DNA from: an uncultured Bacteroidota bacterium
GTDB lineage: Bacteria > Bacteroidota > Bacteroidia > Chitinophagales > LD1
Assembly: GCA_937894725.1 (NCBI GenBank)
Contig: CALAYL010000060.1
Span: 1-25,720 of the forward strand
DNA: 25,720 nucleotides
Direction of reading: 5' to 3'
In this document: one piece after another, positions 8,541 to 15,785 of the stretch
How the letters are laid out: each line of letters starts with the position of its first letter
How positions within the stretch are numbered: position 1 is the stretch's first letter
The notes under the pieces: model-generated
Database searches by the model: none
The model's input: only the letters and a program-made list of their open reading frames with translations
Told to the model about the DNA's origin: nothing
Program-made: the position numbers and the translations under genes

Positions 8541-10193
8541 ATGAAAACAACACATTTACAGAAAGGGCTTTTTGCTACAGCTATAACATTTTTTTTTCAG
8601 CTCGCAAACGCCCAAACCTTGCTCAAAGAAATAAGGACGGGTCAAGATGGAGCAAACATTTTTCAACAAACATTGACCAAAGGAAATCAACTTTATTTTT
8701 TAGCAGAAGATGATGCCTTGCGCAACTCGATTTGGAAAACGGATGGCTCTGTGGGTGGTACTACTGCGGTAGTAAGTCTTGATAAGTTCTATACCTACGC
8801 GCTATTAGGCTTCAAGGGCAATGATTTGTTATTTATTGGAGGATACCTAACGGGAGATACGATAGGTGCTGCTTTATACAAAGTAAATACGCAAACAACT
8901 ACGTGGAGTCTAGTGAAAGACATCAATACCGTAGATAATGATTTTATTTATTTTGGAGGAGGTAGTGCTCAATTCGACAATGGAGATATATTTTTCTTTG
9001 CTAATGATGGGGTGACTGGTTTTGAGCCATGGATTACCGATGGTACAAATGCGGGTACTCGGCTAGTAAAAGATATAAATCCCACCACTAATTCGATATT
9101 GGGTACAAGTCCACTAAAATATTTTGCAAAGCTAAACAACGTACTCTATTTCGGTGCGGGAAGAGATACTGACGGAGCTGAACTTTGGAAATCAGATGGT
9201 ACCGCAGCTGGTACGGTATTGGTCAAGGATATCGAAACGGACAATTCATTCGGTACGTATCAACTGGGCTCGAATCCTGCTTTTTTTACGGTGTATAACA
9301 ATAAGGTTTATTTCTCTGCTAATACATTGACCTATGGCCGTGAGCTTTGGGTCACAGATGGTACAACAGCTGGTACGCAAATGGTGGTAGATTTTACAAC
9401 AGGAAATGCTTCACCAGAAGAACTCACCGTGTATAATGGATACCTCTACTATCGTGGATATACGAACAACGATGGCTTTTGTTTAATAAAATCTAATGGA
9501 ACCGCAGCAGGAACCTCAATCGTAAAGACAGCTACTGCGGGAGGTTTAGAAAACCCTGAAGATATTGTACTGTTTAAAAATAAGCTCTACATGTCTGGTG
9601 CTGACAATAATGGCAGCTATGGTATTTTTTCTACAGATGGCAGTACCTTTACTAAATCTGCCGTGGCAGATAGAGCATTTCACCTATTGGCTACATCAAA
9701 TTATATTTATTATAAGGCTTTCGATTCAAATAGCTTATTGAATTTGTTTAGCACAGATGGGGGAGCTACTCAAACTAAACTAAACAGTTCGACTACTATC
9801 GAAATCGATGACCAAAAACCATTGTACATCATCAATTCGTGCTTGTTATTTAGTGCCGATAATGGCACATCTGGTCAGGAACTTTTTTCGATTTGTAATC
9901 AACAATCCCAACCATTAGCTATACAAGATAAGTGGAAATTTAGCGATGTCGATGTGGCTGTCTATCCAAATCCATCTACTGGGCAATTTACTATCGAAAG
10001 TGAAAGTGTAGGTATCGAAAAACTAAGCTTGTTTAGCATAGATGGACGAGTAGTTTATGATAATACAGCAATTCAAATCTCAGGAAGTATCAACATTTCA
10101 CTGGCCGATAATTTGCCAACGGGAATGTATGTGTTAATGATACTAACGAAAGAAGGATATACACTCAAGAAAAATATCTCCATCGTAAAATAA
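8541..10193 (+). CDS. T9SS-secreted ELWxxDGT repeat protein
   Basis: Exported protein of 550 residues. A Sec signal peptide (positive start, hydrophobic TAITFFF core, cleavage after LANAQ near residue 25) is followed by a series of ELWxxDGTxxGT repeats. Clear copies are SIWKTDGS near 63-70, EPWITDGTNAGT near 162-173, ELWKSDGTAAGT near 214-225 and ELWVTDGTTAGT near 268-279. A weaker copy (KSNGTAAGT) lies near 317-325. Spacing of about 50 residues and strands such as NNVLYFGA suggest a beta-propeller-like fold. The last 80 residues are a T9SS type A sorting domain (VAVYPNPSTGQF, then FSIDGRVVYD and LPTGMYVL). It is therefore expected on the cell surface or released. The function of ELWxxDGT proteins is not established. 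Monocistronic; a terminator follows. Confidence 0.93.
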   Translation: MKTTHLQKGLFATAITFFFQLANAQTLLKEIRTGQDGANIFQQTLTKGNQLYFLAEDDALRNSIWKTDGSVGGTTAVVSLDKFYTYALLGFKGNDLLFIGGYLTGDTIGAALYKVNTQTTTWSLVKDINTVDNDFIYFGGGSAQFDNGDIFFFANDGVTGFEPWITDGTNAGTRLVKDINPTTNSILGTSPLKYFAKLNNVLYFGAGRDTDGAELWKSDGTAAGTVLVKDIETDNSFGTYQLGSNPAFFTVYNNKVYFSANTLTYGRELWVTDGTTAGTQMVVDFTTGNASPEELTVYNGYLYYRGYTNNDGFCLIKSNGTAAGTSIVKTATAGGLENPEDIVLFKNKLYMSGADNNGSYGIFSTDGSTFTKSAVADRAFHLLATSNYIYYKAFDSNSLLNLFSTDGGATQTKLNSSTTIEIDDQKPLYIINSCLLFSADNGTSGQELFSICNQQSQPLAIQDKWKFSDVDVAVYPNPSTGQFTIESESVGIEKLSLFSIDGRVVYDNTAIQISGSINISLADNLPTGMYVLMILTKEGYTLKKNISIVK

Positions 10194-10224
10194 GCCCACT
10201 TGTTACTTCAAAACAGCAATTAAC

Positions 10225-10270
10225 ATCCCGTCTCAAATGAATAACGCCATGAGAGACGGGATTTTAATTT
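10225..10270. terminator. Hairpin terminator between convergent genes
   Basis: A perfect 10-base stem (ATCCCGTCTC with GAGACGGGAT) and an 18-base loop lie between the stop of the ELWxxDGT gene and that of the SMR gene. A T-rich tract ATTTTAATTTT follows on the plus strand. On the minus strand the following bases are only moderately T-rich. It may end transcription from both sides. Confidence 0.7.
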
Positions 10271-10291
10271 TCGCAAAGTATTTCGTTTAGC

Positions 10292-10618
10292 TTAGTTTGA
10301 AACAGCTTTGAGTCCTATAATAGCACTGATGAGCATAATGATAAAAAAAATACGCCAAAAATCAGCGGGCTCTCCAAACACAAAAATACCGATCAACACA
10401 GTGCCTACTGCCCCAATACCTGTCCACACTGCGTATGCTGTACCTATGGGCAATGTTTGGGTAGCTTTATATAGCAAAATCATGCTGAGCAATAGACAAG
10501 CCAAAAAACCTATAAACCAAGTGGTACTTTCTGTGCCAGTAGCTTCTTTTGCCTTGCCTAGGCAGGCCGTAAATCCTACTTCAAACAAACCTGCGATGAT
10601 TAACAATATCCAATTCAT
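10292..10618 (-). CDS. SMR family small multidrug/guanidinium exporter
   Basis: Inner-membrane protein of 108 residues with four hydrophobic helices, the size of EmrE and SugE/Gdx. The essential membrane-embedded glutamate is Glu13 in IAGLFEVGF. Helix 3 carries GTAYAVWTGIGAVGT (59-73), with the substrate-contacting Tyr62 and Trp65. That motif is shared by both SMR branches but its WTGIGAVGT form is closest to SugE/Gdx proteins, many of which export guanidinium with proton exchange. The Trp-Gly-Leu usual after helix 1 in Gdx is missing, so a broad-specificity pump is possible too. No guanidine riboswitch can fit in the 57-base leader. It follows the deacetylase on the same strand and may be cotranscribed with the ketosynthase operon, but a link to that pathway is only positional. 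Confidence 0.9.
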   Translation of the reverse strand: MNWILLIIAGLFEVGFTACLGKAKEATGTESTTWFIGFLACLLLSMILLYKATQTLPIGTAYAVWTGIGAVGTVLIGIFVFGEPADFWRIFFIIMLISAIIGLKAVSN

Positions 10619-10675
10619 AATGTAAATATGCCATTACAATATTAGTAAATTGTAAATCGCGAGCTGGTTAGAAAA

Positions 10676-11404
10676 TTAATTGATAGTGCTAAATCTCAAA
10701 CCTTTTGCTTTAATGCCATCGATCAACGCGGCTAATGCAGCCGTAGTGTGAGGAGCAGATTCATGTAATAAAACAATGTCTTTTGATTTTACATTGCTAA
10801 GCACTTTTTCTAAAAGCATTTCGCTGCTTTTTGCCACCGTATCATAACTACGGAGAGACCATCCTACTGCGGTTAGGTTGAGTTGATTTATCGCTTTAGC
10901 GATAGTTGGATTGGTAACTCCAAATGGCGGTCTGTAAGGAATTGGAGCATTTGTAAAAGTCTGCAGTAAATGTTGATTTTTGGCGAGGTCGCCTATTATT
11001 TTTTCAGCACTCCAAAGTGGCGAAAAGTTGTCATGTGCAAAACTGTGATTGCCTATAGTGTGCCCTTCTGCTACAATTTGGCGAACAATATGTTCATTCC
11101 CCGCTATGTTTTCACCTATCAAAAAGAAAGTAGCTGTGACTTCTTTTTCTTTTAAAATGGCTAATGCTGCAACTGTGTAAACTGGGTGTGGCCCATCATC
11201 AAACGTAAGCGCAACGCTGTTTTCGGATACCAATTTATTCTTTGCGCTGATAAAAAAATTGAATTGAATAAAATACGCACCTGCCACCACTATCATAGAC
11301 CATAGCAATAGCAAACCCAATACCAAGTAAATGTTTTGTGTGAGCCATGCTACTATGCCGATGATGAGTATCATCGCTATTCTCAACCATTGATGTTTAC
11401 TCAT
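10676..11404 (-). CDS. Membrane-anchored polysaccharide deacetylase-family protein (NodB fold)
   Basis: Protein of 242 residues. Two hydrophobic segments at about 7-23 and 26-50 anchor it in the inner membrane. The NodB domain from about 62 has all main motifs: TFDDGPH with Asp69/Asp70, the metal-binding His120 and His124 in GNHSFAHD, YRPPFG near 157-162 and LLHES near the end. Family members remove N- or O-acyl groups from sugars such as peptidoglycan or chitin. Genes of this family are also found inside flexirubin/aryl-polyene-type clusters of Bacteroidota, where their substrate is unclear. Its start overlaps the preceding ketosynthase-like stop by four bases (ATGA), so it clearly belongs to that operon. 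Confidence 0.92.
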   Translation of the reverse strand: MSKHQWLRIAMILIIGIVAWLTQNIYLVLGLLLLWSMIVVAGAYFIQFNFFISAKNKLVSENSVALTFDDGPHPVYTVAALAILKEKEVTATFFLIGENIAGNEHIVRQIVAEGHTIGNHSFAHDNFSPLWSAEKIIGDLAKNQHLLQTFTNAPIPYRPPFGVTNPTIAKAINQLNLTAVGWSLRSYDTVAKSSEMLLEKVLSNVKSKDIVLLHESAPHTTAALAALIDGIKAKGLRFSTIN

Positions 11405-12465
11405 GCCGATACTAAGGTAAACGAAAAATAGTGTTTGTAATTGTTGATGAGCAATACCTGCTGGGGCGTACGGTTATTTTCTTTCAACAAAACAGTTTGA
11501 GGAATGCTTTTTTGCGCTATCATTCTTGCCGCTAGATACAAGCCGAATGAGCTTGCTGTCATATATTCACCAGAGAGATGTTTAAAGCCCACGATGTTTT
11601 GTTTTTCAAAACATTGTTGGTTTAGCTCATGCAGCAACTGATCTCTTTTTTTATCTCCACTCAAACCTGATACCACGGTATCTATATTTGATAAGTCAAA
11701 ATTGTGAGCAGCTAAAAACATCGTTAGCGAAGTAAGTAAATCGTTTGTATTACTTGGTTTGTAGCACATGCTCACGCCTATCAACGCAGCAATACTTTGT
11801 GCTGTTTTATTTTTTGAAAGTGAAAAAAATGCAGCGCCTTCACCAGCAAATACACCTTCTCCATTTTTGTTTTGGAGCATATTGAGTGAGCTATTTCCAG
11901 CTTTTTTAAAAATATTAAACCTTCCCATTAGCGCATAGCTATAGTCGCTAATTTCATCAAAGCTACCTACTAAATAATGTTGCGAATCGACTTCATCTTC
12001 AGCAAACATGAGTGCTTCGAGTAGGGCACTTTCAAAAGAAAACCCTTTTTGCGAAAATGTATTGTTTGGCGCATGACATTTAAGTTGCAATGCAATGATG
12101 CCACTTACGGTATTATGTGTGGATTGGATAAAAGGGGTGGGACTTACTACGCCTTCATCGCTTTCGACTATGTTTTTTAAAAATAACTCAGAGTCTTGCA
12201 AACAGCCAAAGCCTGTGCCAGTGCTGATGAGATCATACTGATTTACGCCCGATTGTTCAATCGCAATTTTTGCAGCAACGACTCCATATTTGAGTACACG
12301 ACTCATTCTGCGGATAGTCTTTGGGTCAAAAAAGCTATCATAAGCTGGTTCTACACAATGTATTTTTGTAGAGTCGTGATAGATTACTTCTTCAAAAAAA
12401 TAGGTAGTATCGAATGTTTTTTGAGGTGAAATACACCCCATACCTTGTATATAGAGTGGTTTCAT
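11401..12465 (-). CDS. Ketosynthase-like protein without catalytic residues (chain-length-factor-like)
   Basis: Thiolase-fold protein of 354 residues resembling beta-ketoacyl synthases: YIQGMGCISP start, GTGFGCLQDSE near 83-93, SPTPFIQSTHNTVSG near 108-121 and GEGVFAGEGAAFFSLS near 202-217. The three catalytic positions are lost. Where active enzymes have ACSSA this one has FSFESA (142-147). The HGTGT region reads SGLSGD (266-271). KSxxGHT reads KHLSGEY (295-301). A condensing reaction is therefore unlikely. By analogy with the chain length factors of type II polyketide synthases and aryl-polyene clusters it probably pairs with the active ketosynthase encoded directly upstream. Its start overlaps the stop of that gene by four bases, and its stop overlaps the deacetylase start. 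The partner assignment is an inference. Confidence 0.88.
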   Translation of the reverse strand: MKPLYIQGMGCISPQKTFDTTYFFEEVIYHDSTKIHCVEPAYDSFFDPKTIRRMSRVLKYGVVAAKIAIEQSGVNQYDLISTGTGFGCLQDSELFLKNIVESDEGVVSPTPFIQSTHNTVSGIIALQLKCHAPNNTFSQKGFSFESALLEALMFAEDEVDSQHYLVGSFDEISDYSYALMGRFNIFKKAGNSSLNMLQNKNGEGVFAGEGAAFFSLSKNKTAQSIAALIGVSMCYKPSNTNDLLTSLTMFLAAHNFDLSNIDTVVSGLSGDKKRDQLLHELNQQCFEKQNIVGFKHLSGEYMTASSFGLYLAARMIAQKSIPQTVLLKENNRTPQQVLLINNYKHYFSFTLVSA

Positions 12466-13658
12466 AGCGTTGATTTTGAAAAAACAAGCGTAGTGCAGTT
12501 ACCGCCAAAGCCAAAAGAATTTGACATGACATGTTGCACATTTTTAGATAGGGGAGTAGTTATTGGCTCTGCTTTAGTACCTACCATCTGTTGCGAAAAA
12601 CGCAAGTTTGCAGGCAGTCGATTTTCCTCCAAAGCCATAGTTGAGAAAATAGCTTCTATACCACCACATGCCGCCAAAGTGTGGCCAGTCATTGATTTCG
12701 TAGAGCTATACGGAGGTATGTTTTCACCAAACAGACGCTCTATAGCCGCTGCTTCCGAACTATCATTATTTTGTGTGCCAGTACCATGCAGGTTTATGTA
12801 GTCTATATCAGCTGCTTGAAGGCCTGCATTTTTTAATGCGCCTTGCATCGCCATAAAATTGCCAATACCTTCTGGCGATGAAGCTGTTTGATGATAAGCA
12901 TCGTTAGCATTACAGTAGCCCGACAAATAAATATTCGGCTTTGTTTTCATCTTGTTAGCAAGTGTTTCAGAAACTAGCACTACATAGCCCGCACCCTCAC
13001 CCAAATTGAGTCCTTCGCGAGTATCATCAAAAGGTCTGCATTTATTTTTATCAAGTATCATGAGTGAGTTAAATCCATTGACAGTAAAGCGCGACAGCGA
13101 ATCGGCCCCCCCAGCTATACACCAGTCGAGTTGACCATGTCGAATCAATCGAGAGGCATAAATAATGGCATTGGCAGCCGAAGAACATGCTGTACTGATA
13201 GTGGATACTACATCCTTTATACCTAGTTTTTCTGCTACTATTTCTGTCGATGCACCACAGTCATGATGCACTACCTGATTGAGCTTACCCATACTTCTGT
13301 CTTGCAAAAAATCGATGATAAAATCTTCTGATTTGTCCATGCCGCCTACCGTATTGGCCGAAATAAACCCGCCTCTAAAACTCATTTTGTTTGCTAATTC
13401 AAAATTAGCAAAGGCCTCTTCTGCGGCCAACATGCTCAATAATGCAGTACGTGTAATTGTAATGTCAAGACCCGCTTTTTCAGCCAAGGATTCATTGCTG
13501 AGATGCACTTCGGCAGCCGGAAATGGTTGTTTTGTATTTAGTCTAGAGAGTGTAGTTATCGTATCTTTTTCCCCAAACAATGCCGTTTTGTTTTCGCTAA
13601 AGTCGTTGCCCAAGGCAGTGATGATACCTCTAGCGGCTATGTATATCTTTTGGGGCAT
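12462..13658 (-). CDS. Beta-ketoacyl-ACP synthase (KAS II/FabF-like, active type)
   Basis: Condensing enzyme of 398 residues that extends an acyl chain on the carrier protein by decarboxylative Claisen condensation. The full Cys-His-His site is present: Cys158 in STISTACSSAANAI, His291 in NLHGTGTQNND and His326 in KSMTGHTLAACGG with Lys321. The Gly-rich end NSFGFGGNCTTLVF is normal. Housekeeping FabF is usually beside fabH/acpP-type genes. Here the gene lies seven bases after a dedicated ACP and overlaps a catalytically dead partner, the layout of a KS/CLF pair in specialised lipid or pigment clusters. Cytoplasmic. The chain length and final product cannot be read from the sequence. Confidence 0.94.
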   Translation of the reverse strand: MPQKIYIAARGIITALGNDFSENKTALFGEKDTITTLSRLNTKQPFPAAEVHLSNESLAEKAGLDITITRTALLSMLAAEEAFANFELANKMSFRGGFISANTVGGMDKSEDFIIDFLQDRSMGKLNQVVHHDCGASTEIVAEKLGIKDVVSTISTACSSAANAIIYASRLIRHGQLDWCIAGGADSLSRFTVNGFNSLMILDKNKCRPFDDTREGLNLGEGAGYVVLVSETLANKMKTKPNIYLSGYCNANDAYHQTASSPEGIGNFMAMQGALKNAGLQAADIDYINLHGTGTQNNDSSEAAAIERLFGENIPPYSSTKSMTGHTLAACGGIEAIFSTMALEENRLPANLRFSQQMVGTKAEPITTPLSKNVQHVMSNSFGFGGNCTTLVFSKSTL

Positions 13659-13665
13659 TGGTTCA

Positions 13666-13929
13666 CTAATCTTTTTTGTGGGCAGTGATATACTCAGCCA
13701 TAGTGTTTACCGAAAAAAAGACCTTTGGCCCTTCTGAAGCATCGGCTAGTTTCAAGCCATACTGCTGTTGCAAAAGTACAATCATTTCGAGCGCATCGAT
13801 TGAATCTAAATTGAGCCCATCTCCTTCGCCAAAAAGCGGAGTTTCATCGCCTATGTCATTAGGGGTAAGGTGTTTCAAATTTAGCTGCGCTATGATTTGT
13901 TCTTTCAGGGTTTGCTTTAGGGTTTCCAT
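13666..13929 (-). CDS. Acyl carrier protein
   Basis: Small acidic carrier of 87 residues. Ser43 in NLDSIDALEMIV is the phosphopantetheine attachment site. The variant DSID, in place of the DSLD of housekeeping AcpP, is typical of carriers in specialised clusters. Preceding GDETPLFGEGDGLN forms loop 1, and the helix-rich remainder matches a four-helix ACP. It sits between the half-length ketosynthase-like gene (52 bases upstream) and the active ketosynthase (7 bases downstream). It is most likely the dedicated carrier for both ketosynthases of the operon. No phosphopantetheinyl transferase is encoded in the window. Confidence 0.95.
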   Translation of the reverse strand: METLKQTLKEQIIAQLNLKHLTPNDIGDETPLFGEGDGLNLDSIDALEMIVLLQQQYGLKLADASEGPKVFFSVNTMAEYITAHKKD

Positions 13930-13981
13930 TTTGCTATTTTAATAACAATTTTAAAAAAATATTGGTTTAAATGTTGATTTT

Positions 13982-14524
13982 TCAATCAACATGGGAAAGA
14001 TAGAGTTCAGATTCGAATGAATTTGGCGATACATTGACCCATCCATGAACACAAATGCTTGTTCGCTCAGTAAATAGGGCATAAATCAAATCAAGTTGTT
14101 TTGCAAAATCAAAGTGATCAGCTACAAGACAATAATTTTCACCCTTTATTTTATGTCGGATGCAGATTTCGCCTATCATCACATTGGGTAATGTATATAC
14201 AAATTGTGCGGGACTAGGGGCGGTGTGCATACTGTCAAAATAGTCTTCATCTGCCTTTATACAGCCTTCTTTCGTTTCGATGAGTACGGCTCTTTGTTCT
14301 TGTGGTATGCTAGTGATATCAATATTTTTGAGCAAAAGTTCAGTGGTCAAAAAACAGAGTTGTGAGACCTCATCCATTTTGAAAAATTTTGGATATTGAA
14401 TATCGAAGGCATTGTAGATGCTCTCCAAATTAGGTATCTCATTTTTAAAAGTGAAAACTAGCTTTTTGTTTAATGTAACACCAAGATTGTTAATTTTACA
14501 ACTAGTTGAAGTCCTTACTATCAT
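13982..14524 (-). CDS. Half-length ketosynthase-like protein
   Basis: Protein of 180 residues with no obvious enzyme motif. Compared by eye with the inactive ketosynthase-like protein of the same operon, it follows the same order. FFKMDEVSQLCFLTTELLL matches the segment after the KS N-terminus, VLIETKEGCIKADEDYFDSM matches the TGTGFGCLQDSE region, and SPAQFVYTLPNVMIGEI (104-120) matches SPTPFIQSTHNTVSGII. The position of the catalytic Cys reads HFDFAKQ, so it cannot condense. The whole C-terminal half of the fold, with both catalytic His regions, is missing. It resembles the N-terminal ketosynthase-like family (Ketoacyl-synt_2) seen in aryl-polyene and flexirubin clusters. ATG overlaps the upstream TGA by four bases. 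The role is unknown; a structural or carrier-docking partner is a guess. Confidence 0.75.
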   Translation of the reverse strand: MIVRTSTSCKINNLGVTLNKKLVFTFKNEIPNLESIYNAFDIQYPKFFKMDEVSQLCFLTTELLLKNIDITSIPQEQRAVLIETKEGCIKADEDYFDSMHTAPSPAQFVYTLPNVMIGEICIRHKIKGENYCLVADHFDFAKQLDLIYALFTERTSICVHGWVNVSPNSFESELYLSHVD

Positions 14525-15771
14525 TGGAATGAAGCTATTCGCTTATTTACATCTATTAGATGGACAAGACGTTTTACATTTTTGTCATGTTCGGCTACAT
14601 ATGGATTGGTAGTATCCCACACATAGCCTGCGAGTACTGAGCAAATCTGTGAAGTAACAGTAGGGTCAGTTTGGTCTGCATAAAAAATAGTTTGCAACGA
14701 CCCATCATACCAAGCTAATACATAGGTTCTGAAAACATCTATGCCTTGCATCATAACGTCCATGTATTCTTTTTCCCAATCCACTGATTGACCTTGGAGT
14801 TGTTTGACAACCAATTCGGCTGCCATATGAGAAGAGGTAACCGCCAATGTCACACCCGATGAAAACACTGGGTCAAGAAATTCTGTTACATTGCCAGTAA
14901 GTACATAGCCAGTGCCATAAAATTTATCTGTGGTCGAAGACCAGCCTTGTATAGTTCTAGGTTCAAAAATAAACTCACTGTCTTTAAATCGTTCTTTAAT
15001 GATACTATTGCTCGCGATAATGGCCCTAAGTTTTTCTTCATCGGTACCTTCAAACTGATCGAAAAACTCACTCTCGGCTACAAAACCACATGAGGTATTG
15101 CCATTTGAAAAGGGGATGCACCAAGCCCAAACTTCTTTGTCATGGTCTAAAATCCAAATACGATCTGGTTCCGAAAATTCTTTTCTTCGAGCATCTGTCA
15201 AGTGTGTAAAAAGTGTTTTTCGTGCCTTAATTCCTGATGGTCTATCTTTTTCAAAAAGTCTTGGTATCACACGACCCCAGCCCGAACCATCTACAATAAA
15301 ACGAGCATTTATTTCAGCTTCGTTACCTTCATTGTCCACTACTTTTGTGATCGAATAGTCATCAAAAAAATCGATACCAACTACCGTGGTTTGATAATTG
15401 ATAGATACGCCCATTCGCCCCACTTCGTTAGCTAGTGTAGAGTCAAAATCAGCTCTAGGTACTTGCCATGTCCAAGTCCAGCCTTTTGTAAACTGATTGC
15501 TAAAATCAAAATCCATAATCTGATTTTGATTATTGATGAATTTAGCCCCTGTTTTCTTCTGAAAACCTTGCTTTTCTATGGCTGGTAGAAAGCCCGCGGC
15601 ATCAAGCGCCTCCATGCACTTAGGTAAAAGGCTTTCGCCTATTACAAATCGGGGAAATTGCTCCTTTTCTACAATACATACATTAAACCCTGCCTTGTTT
15701 ATTATCGATGCGGCTACAGTGCCGGCAGGTCCTGCACCTATTACCAATACATCTACTTGCTGCTGTTTCAT
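14521..15771 (-). CDS. FAD-dependent oxidoreductase, flavin-halogenase/geranylgeranyl-reductase type
   Basis: Flavoprotein of 416 residues. The FAD dinucleotide fold is VLVIGAGPAGTVAA with Gly12, Gly14 and Gly17, ending at Glu33 of VEKEQFPRFVIGESLLP. FPRFxIGESL is the signature shared by flavin-dependent halogenases and related monooxygenases or reductases. WAWCIPFSNG fits the WxWxIP element of halogenases, and FQKKTGAKF holds a lysine where phenol-type halogenases have one. TGNVTEFLDPVFSSGVTLA matches the second FAD-binding region. Ring halogenation, hydroxylation or double-bond reduction are all possible; sequence alone does not decide. The ATG at 15771 is chosen over an in-frame ATG at 15819: the added 16 residues are untypical and would overlap the upstream gene. 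From 15771 the motif starts at residue 8, 14 bases after the ketosynthase stop. Confidence 0.88.
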   Translation of the reverse strand: MKQQQVDVLVIGAGPAGTVAASIINKAGFNVCIVEKEQFPRFVIGESLLPKCMEALDAAGFLPAIEKQGFQKKTGAKFINNQNQIMDFDFSNQFTKGWTWTWQVPRADFDSTLANEVGRMGVSINYQTTVVGIDFFDDYSITKVVDNEGNEAEINARFIVDGSGWGRVIPRLFEKDRPSGIKARKTLFTHLTDARRKEFSEPDRIWILDHDKEVWAWCIPFSNGNTSCGFVAESEFFDQFEGTDEEKLRAIIASNSIIKERFKDSEFIFEPRTIQGWSSTTDKFYGTGYVLTGNVTEFLDPVFSSGVTLAVTSSHMAAELVVKQLQGQSVDWEKEYMDVMMQGIDVFRTYVLAWYDGSLQTIFYADQTDPTVTSQICSVLAGYVWDTTNPYVAEHDKNVKRLVHLIDVNKRIASFQ

Positions 15772-15785
15772 ATACAAAATTAGGA

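Noticed and set aside
10308..10625. Antisense open frame of 105 codons covering nearly the whole SMR gene
   Set aside because: The SMR reading has the essential Glu and four helices; the antisense frame is a by-product of its codon use, with no independent signal.
10619..10675. Guanidine riboswitch before the SMR gene
   Set aside because: The leader is only 57 bases and shows no conserved ACGR-type loops or matching stems.
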